From Bacillus spongiae (GTDB taxonomy: Bacteria > Bacillota > Bacilli > Bacillales > Bacillaceae_K), in contig NZ_JBBAXC010000015.1 of assembly GCF_037120725.1 (NCBI RefSeq), forward strand, positions 25,478 through 89,477: DNA of 64,000 nucleotides. The letters are read 5' to 3'. Below are positions 59,278 through 64,000 of the stretch, piece after piece. The notes below the pieces were generated by a model. That model was not told the DNA's origin and searched no databases. It was given only the letters and a program-made list of their open reading frames with translations. The stretch's first letter is position 1, and each line of letters opens with the position of its first letter. Made by a program: the position numbers and the translations under genes.

Positions 59278-60280
59278 TCAACGACAATCGCTTTCTTTTG
59301 ATGAAATGAAAGAAGCTGCCGCTCAACTACTTAGTGACTCTGTTAAGGAAACGGAAATTGCAGCCTTCTTACTTGCTCTGCGGACAAAAGGGGAAACGGC
59401 GGAAGAAATTGCGGCCCTCGTATCGGTGTTAAAAGAAAATGCACAAACCTTCTCTGTTGCCGAAAACGATATTATTGATGTTTGTGGAACGGGTGGAGAC
59501 GGAGTAGGAAGCTTTAACATTAGTACAACAACAGCCTTCGTGCTTGCAGGGGCTGGATTGACAGTAGCAAAACATGGAAACCGTAGTATCTCGAGTTCAT
59601 CTGGAAGTTCCGATGTTTTAGAAGAACTAGGGATTCATATGGGGATGACAATGAAGGAATCTGAAGAGCTCCTTCAACAAACTGGACTAACTTTTTTGTT
59701 TGCTCCGACAGTTCATTCGAAACTGAAGAAGATTATGAAGGTTAGAAAGGAACTAAGAGTGCCAACGATCTTTAATGTCATTGGTCCGTTAACGAATCCA
59801 CTTCCAATTTCGTATCAATTAATGGGTGTTTATCAACAAGAATATATGCCTCGAATTGCAGAGGTAATGGCGAGTAACGATCAAAAACGCTCCATAATTG
59901 TTCATGGTGCAGCGGGAATGGATGAAGCCTCTCCTTTAGGGACGAATAAATGTTTATTAGTAGAAAATAAGCAAATAAAACCATTTGATCTTCATCCAGA
60001 GGAGGTCGGCTTACCACTATATAGTCTTCAAGACATTAAAGGTGGAAGTCCACAAGAAAATGCAGAAATTCTTTTAAATGTTCTAAAAGGAAAAGAAGGC
60101 GCCCATTTAGATACGGTATTACTTAACGCAGGGCTAGCGATGTTCACCGCCAATAAGGTAGAAAGCATTGCTGAAGGCGTTAAAGTCGCAAGGGAAAGTG
60201 TTACATCAGGCTCCGCACTAAATAAATTAAGAGAAATTCAAAAAATAACTCAAAATAAAAAGCAGGGGGTGACAGTATGA
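59252..60280 (+). CDS. trpD: Anthranilate phosphoribosyltransferase
   Basis: TrpD transfers phosphoribose from PRPP to anthranilate. The 342 residues have the PRPP loop DVCGTGGDGVGSFNIST, KHGNRSISSSSGSSDVLE, and RKELRVPTIFNVIGPLTNP. AGGAG lies 7 bases before ATG 59252, within the end of trpG. It overlaps trpC by ATGA. Confidence 0.97.
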   Translation: MKQYIHKLSQRQSLSFDEMKEAAAQLLSDSVKETEIAAFLLALRTKGETAEEIAALVSVLKENAQTFSVAENDIIDVCGTGGDGVGSFNISTTTAFVLAGAGLTVAKHGNRSISSSSGSSDVLEELGIHMGMTMKESEELLQQTGLTFLFAPTVHSKLKKIMKVRKELRVPTIFNVIGPLTNPLPISYQLMGVYQQEYMPRIAEVMASNDQKRSIIVHGAAGMDEASPLGTNKCLLVENKQIKPFDLHPEEVGLPLYSLQDIKGGSPQENAEILLNVLKGKEGAHLDTVLLNAGLAMFTANKVESIAEGVKVARESVTSGSALNKLREIQKITQNKKQGVTV

Positions 60281-61062
60281 CGTCCATTTTAAAAGAAATT
60301 ATCGCTAAAAAGAAGGAAGAGGTTGTAACGCATAAAGAGCAGTCCTTTTCCACTAGTGAATCGATGAAACAGCGTCGTTTTCAAGCGAATCTAATCGACA
60401 AAAAAGAAATCGCGATAATTGCAGAGATTAAAAGAGCTTCTCCTTCAAAAGGGGATATTAAAATGACGGTTGATCCTGTCTCTCAAGCGAAAATGTATGA
60501 AAGAGCTGGTGCTGACGCGATTTCTGTTTTGACGGATGAAGCATTTTTTAAAGGAAGTATAGAAGATCTAAAAGCGGTAAGAAAAGCCGTTAACCTTCCT
60601 CTTTTATGTAAAGATTTTATCATCGACCCTGTTCAAATTGATCGCGCCAAAGAAGCGGGTGCGAATATTATCCTGTTGATTGTTGCAGCTTTAACGACAG
60701 ACGAGTTAACCTCACTTTATCACTATTGCCTGCAGCAAGACCTTGAGGTGTTAGTGGAAGTACATGATGAACAGGAACTTACGACCGCTTTGCAGCTAGG
60801 TGCAACGCTCATAGGGATTAATAATCGTGATTTGAACACGTTTACGGTTGATCTAGCGGTTTCGGAGCAGTTATCTAATCTCGTCCATTCAAAGGATATT
60901 ACGGTAATTAGTGAAAGTGGTATCAAAACACGTTTAGATGTAGAGCGACTAACGAACTCAAATGTAGGAGGAATACTAGTCGGTGAAACGTTGATGAAAA
61001 GCGAAAATATCGACGAAACGATGCAGCAGTTAAAGGTAATGAAACGAGGTGAGCGAGTGTGA
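60277..61062 (+). CDS. trpC: Indole-3-glycerol phosphate synthase
   Basis: TrpC closes the indole ring. The 261-residue TIM barrel has IIAEIKRASPSKGDI with the catalytic Glu/Lys, LCKDFIIDP, LVEVHDEQEL, IGINNRDLNTF and ISESGI. AGGGGGTGACAGT precedes the ATG. It overlaps the trpD and trpF genes by 4 bases each. Confidence 0.97.
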   Translation: MTSILKEIIAKKKEEVVTHKEQSFSTSESMKQRRFQANLIDKKEIAIIAEIKRASPSKGDIKMTVDPVSQAKMYERAGADAISVLTDEAFFKGSIEDLKAVRKAVNLPLLCKDFIIDPVQIDRAKEAGANIILLIVAALTTDELTSLYHYCLQQDLEVLVEVHDEQELTTALQLGATLIGINNRDLNTFTVDLAVSEQLSNLVHSKDITVISESGIKTRLDVERLTNSNVGGILVGETLMKSENIDETMQQLKVMKRGERV

Positions 61063-61706
61063 CAGTGAAAATTTGCGGAATTACTTCTCCAATAGATGCT
61101 CAAAACGCGATTGAAGCAGGGGCTGATATGATTGGGTTCGTCTTTGCTAAAAGTCGAAGAAAGGTATCCGTAAAGGAAGCAGAAAACATTGTAAAGACAC
61201 TTGACCACAATGTGAAAACAGTAGGAGTATTCGTAGATGCTCCGCTTGATGAAGTTCTTGAGACAGCCCGGACGGTCGGACTCGATATGATTCAGTTACA
61301 CGGAAAAGAGAACGCAGAATATATAAAGCAGATTCCTTACCCGATTATAAAAGCGATAAGTGTAACTGAAACAACAGACCTAGGTGAGATTCAACAGTAC
61401 GACAGTGACTATCTATTGTTCGACGGAGCCAAGGCGGGAAGTGGAGAAACATTTGAATGGGATTTATTAGAAACATTTAAGCGGAACCAGCAGAAAGTAA
61501 TGTTGGCAGGTGGATTAACCTCGGAAAATGTAGCAGAAGCAATTATGAGAGTTAAACCAGAAATGGTTGATGTTTCCTCAGGTGTTGAAGTGAACGGGAA
61601 GAAGAATCAAGATAAAATGAAAGCTTTTGTAAAAGAGGCTCAAAAAGCTTTTGCAAAGCTTAAGGATAAGGAGAATCAAAATGAACAATTACGAACAGCC
61701 AACTAA
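61059..61706 (+). CDS. trpF: Phosphoribosylanthranilate isomerase
   Basis: TrpF catalyses the Amadori rearrangement before TrpC. The 215 residues show [12 protein letters not shown] with the catalytic Cys, [46 protein letters not shown] and [10 protein letters not shown]. The start is GTG 61059 (GTGA overlap with trpC), after GAGGTGAGC. The C-terminus overlaps trpB by 26 bases. Confidence 0.96.
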   Translation: MTVKICGITSPIDAQNAIEAGADMIGFVFAKSRRKVSVKEAENIVKTLDHNVKTVGVFVDAPLDEVLETARTVGLDMIQLHGKENAEYIKQIPYPIIKAISVTETTDLGEIQQYDSDYLLFDGAKAGSGETFEWDLLETFKRNQQKVMLAGGLTSENVAEAIMRVKPEMVDVSSGVEVNGKKNQDKMKAFVKEAQKAFAKLKDKENQNEQLRTAN

Positions 61707-62886
61707 AAAAGGTCATTTCGGTCCTTACGGGGGACGATACGTTCCAGAAACGTTAATGAAAGCGGTCATAGAGCTAGAAGAAGAGTATACTCAAGCAATC
61801 CAAGAAGAAGAGTTTCAGCAGGAGCTTTCCTACTATTTGAAGCAATATATTGGGAGAGAAAACCCATTGTATTTTGCGGAAAATCTAACGAAGAAGATTG
61901 GTGGAGCAAAGATTTATTTAAAGCGTGAAGATTTGAACCACACTGGAGCCCACAAAATAAATAACACGATTGGTCAAGCGCTACTTGCTAAGCGAATGGG
62001 CAAGAAAAAAATAGTGGCTGAAACTGGGGCTGGACAGCACGGAGTTGCAACTGCGACAGTATGTGCTCTATTCGATTTGGAATGCGTCATTTTTATGGGG
62101 GAGGAAGATGTCCGCCGCCAACAATTAAATGTTTTTCGTATGGAGCTTCTTGGCGCGAAAGTCGTACCTGTTAAACAAGGAAAGGGTACGTTGAAGGATG
62201 CCGTCAATGAAGCCTTACGTTATTGGGTGACACATGTTATGGACACTCATTACATTATGGGATCTGTACTAGGACCTCACCCATTCCCACAAATCGTCCG
62301 TGATTTTCAAAGCGTCATTGGGAAAGAAACGAAAGAACAAATTCTTGAACAGGAAAACCGTTTGCCGGACTTAGTGGTAGCTTGTGTAGGTGGAGGAAGT
62401 AATGCAATGGGAATGTTCTACCCATTTATCGACGATCATTCCGTTCAGATAGTTGGAGTTGAAGCTGGAGGAGCGGGAGTAGAAACGGAAGAGCACGCTG
62501 CTTCGTTAACAAGGGGGAGAAAAGGAATTCTTCACGGTGCTTTAATGTATGTCCTTCAAGACGAACAAGGTCAAATTGAAGAGGCACATTCCGTTTCAGC
62601 TGGTTTAGATTATCCAGGAGTAGGACCTGAACATAGTTATTTAAAGGATATTGGCAGAGTAGAGTATACGTCTGTTACAGACGATGAAGCACTAGAAGCG
62701 CTAAAACTTTTATGTACGACAGAAGGTATTTTACCAGCTCTTGAAAGCTCTCACGCTGTCTCACAGGCAATCGAAGAGGCAAAGGATAGACCAAAAGAAG
62801 ACATCATCGTGATTTGTTTATCTGGAAGAGGAGACAAGGACGTTGAAACAATTCGACAAAAATTAGGAGGAGTTTCCTATGAGTAA
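61681..62886 (+). CDS. trpB: Tryptophan synthase beta chain
   Basis: TrpB condenses indole and serine by PLP. The 401 residues include [36 protein letters not shown] with the PLP lysine, [26 protein letters not shown] and [16 protein letters not shown] 61681 was chosen because AAGGAG lies 7-8 bases upstream; the frame extends further, but in trpF. It overlaps trpA by 8 bases. Confidence 0.98.
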   Translation: MNNYEQPTKKGHFGPYGGRYVPETLMKAVIELEEEYTQAIQEEEFQQELSYYLKQYIGRENPLYFAENLTKKIGGAKIYLKREDLNHTGAHKINNTIGQALLAKRMGKKKIVAETGAGQHGVATATVCALFDLECVIFMGEEDVRRQQLNVFRMELLGAKVVPVKQGKGTLKDAVNEALRYWVTHVMDTHYIMGSVLGPHPFPQIVRDFQSVIGKETKEQILEQENRLPDLVVACVGGGSNAMGMFYPFIDDHSVQIVGVEAGGAGVETEEHAASLTRGRKGILHGALMYVLQDEQGQIEEAHSVSAGLDYPGVGPEHSYLKDIGRVEYTSVTDDEALEALKLLCTTEGILPALESSHAVSQAIEEAKDRPKEDIIVICLSGRGDKDVETIRQKLGGVSYE

Positions 62887-63649
62887 ACTACATCAAACAC
62901 TGCAACTTGCAAAGGAACGAAAGGAAAAGATTTTTGTTCCTTATATAATGGCGGGAGATGGTGGGTTACACACGTTAGGTGAGAAAATTACTTTTTTAGA
63001 GTCAGTTGGAGCGACGGCTATAGAAATAGGAATTCCTTTCTCTGACCCTGTCGCAGATGGTCCAACGATTCAAAAGGCAGGAATGCGGGCACTTAATGAA
63101 GGAGTTTCCCTTGAAGATATTTTAGAAGAGCTAAGTACAATTAGGAAAAAAACCAATATTCCTTTCATCATTATGTCTTACATTAATCCGATATTTTCTT
63201 ATGGAATTGAAAAGTTTCAAGCTAAATGTCATGAAGCTGGTGTATCAGGTGTCATCATACCAGACGTTCCTCTAGAAGAAATGGAGCTTCTAAATTCTAT
63301 CTATATGGATGAAGAAATTTCTATTATTCAATTAGTTTCCTTGACTACTCCTACAGAACGAGTGAAGAAAATTGCTCAAACTTCCCAAGGGTTTTTATAC
63401 GCTGTGACGGTTACCGGTATAACGGGTGAGAGAAAAGAATTCTCCGATCAATTGAATTCCTTTTTGGAGCTGTTAAAAGCGAATAGCTCTGTCCCTGTAT
63501 TAGCTGGTTTCGGAATTTCTTCAAGAGAGCAAATAGAAGAAATGAATGAGTTGTGTGACGGGGTGATTGTAGGAAGTAAGATCGTCCAAAGCTTCCATGA
63601 AAATAAACTTCAAGATATTGAACAGTTAACAAAAGTGACTACAAATTAG
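62879..63649 (+). CDS. trpA: Tryptophan synthase alpha chain
   Basis: TrpA cleaves indole-glycerol phosphate and channels indole to TrpB. The 256-residue TIM barrel has the catalytic Glu in [29 protein letters not shown] with the catalytic Asp region, [10 protein letters not shown] and [15 protein letters not shown] lies upstream of the ATG, within the end of trpB. It is the last gene of the operon. Confidence 0.97.
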   Translation: MSKLHQTLQLAKERKEKIFVPYIMAGDGGLHTLGEKITFLESVGATAIEIGIPFSDPVADGPTIQKAGMRALNEGVSLEDILEELSTIRKKTNIPFIIMSYINPIFSYGIEKFQAKCHEAGVSGVIIPDVPLEEMELLNSIYMDEEISIIQLVSLTTPTERVKKIAQTSQGFLYAVTVTGITGERKEFSDQLNSFLELLKANSSVPVLAGFGISSREQIEEMNELCDGVIVGSKIVQSFHENKLQDIEQLTKVTTN

Positions 63650-63659
63650 CAGGTAAAGT

Positions 63660-63696
63660 GAATTCCTTGTTGTAAATAGCAGGGAATTCTTATTTA
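63660..63696 (+). terminator. Terminator of the trp operon
   Basis: GAATTCC and GGAATTC arms (63660-63689) enclose a 14-17 base loop and are followed by TTATTTAG. Confidence 0.65.
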
Positions 63697-63725
63697 GTAT
63701 TTAAATGACTATTAACTAATTAGCA

Positions 63726-63753
63726 AAAAAAATCCCTAGAACAAGTCTAGGGA
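63726..63753 (-). terminator. Terminator for a leftward gene beyond the window
   Basis: TCCCTAGA (63733-63740) and TCTAGGGA (63746-63753) form a perfect stem. On the minus strand it is followed by a run of eight T, so it should end a transcript that comes from the right edge. Confidence 0.8.
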
Positions 63754-64000
63754 AAAGAAAAAAATGAAAAAGAGAAAAATTGGATATGTACCAACAAGAT
63801 TAAATTTACCATATTTTTGTATATTAATGGCATAAATATGGTAAAAATTTGTGAAATTTTTATGATTAATTGTAATGATTTTAATCTGCCTACTAAAAAT
63901 TACCTTTAGAAGTGTATGGTAGATAAAAATACTTTTTTAGAATAAGATTTGGGCAAAACACCTTACTAACCTTAAAAGTACTGATAACATTTGAAAAAAG
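63754..64000. other. AT-rich window end without a gene
   Basis: No credible open frame on either strand in the last 247 bases; a minus-strand gene is expected to end to the right of the window. Confidence 0.4.

Overview
The window looks like chromosome from a low-GC, spore-forming member of the Bacillaceae. The evidence is the set of Bacillus-type genes: a ribDE-BA-H operon under an FMN riboswitch, TPP-controlled thiD-thiE, LigD/Ku end joining, secreted M4 and S8 proteases, YjcZ-like sporulation micro-proteins, a sporulenol/hopene-type cyclase, a CotQ/YgaK-like flavoprotein and a T-box-controlled trp operon. Ribosome binding sites are strong AGGAGG types, many starts are TTG or GTG, and rho-independent terminators are abundant. 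I cannot name the species.

Layout. 1-0.9 kb: the 3' end of a large surface protein made of near-identical fibronectin-III-like repeats. 1.1-5.2 kb: a DUF1330 gene and an XRE regulator that share a double-palindrome promoter, a membrane micro-protein, then a TetR regulator with its own double operator and an M3 oligopeptidase. 5.4-9.2 kb: the riboflavin operon. 9.3-14.6 kb: small unknown genes, an AzgA-type purine permease, an EAL-HDOD protein and a long Listeria-type DapF. 14.6-19.5 kb: an accessory region with small unknown genes, decayed gene ends, dispersed hairpin repeats, a MerR/zinc/methyltransferase fusion and an APH-type kinase. 19.5-24.7 kb: a lipoprotein, ligD and ku (divergent), and the TPP riboswitch with thiD-thiE. 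24.6-28.5 kb: a 1.9-kb tandem duplication carrying two copies of a membrane protein of unknown function and a stray copy of the thiE 3' end. 28.5-29.5 kb is essentially empty.

29.5-38.8 kb: a secreted ferritin-like protein, a methyltransferase, a scatter of small spore-associated genes (several under 50 codons), a class C beta-lactamase-like hydrolase, a bacillolysin, an ASCH protein and a histidine phosphatase. 38.9-43.2 kb: DUF1772 and PadR genes sharing an operator, a subtilase, and fossils of IS3 and IS6 transposases on either side of it. 43.2-48 kb: two convergent membrane-anchored right-handed beta-helix (NosD-like) proteins with a MepB-like gene between them. 48.4-56.6 kb: a BBE flavoprotein, a PAS-GGDEF cyclase, a lipoprotein, a squalene-hopene-type cyclase, a GNAT protein and a MOSC protein. 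56.6-63.7 kb: two tandem T-box leaders, both with a UGG (Trp) specifier, then a complete trpEGDCFBA operon with overlapping genes.

How genes work together. The rib operon makes riboflavin under FMN feedback. ThiD/ThiE supply thiamine phosphate under TPP feedback. The trp operon, including its own glutamine amidotransferase, is induced by uncharged tRNA-Trp. Three one-component regulators (XRE, TetR, PadR) each sit beside palindromes placed at a sigma-A promoter. I saw no tRNA, rRNA, CRISPR array, prophage or complete insertion sequence. The most unusual items are the MerR-methyltransferase fusion, the shared XRE double operator, the tandem Trp T-boxes and the 1.9-kb duplication.
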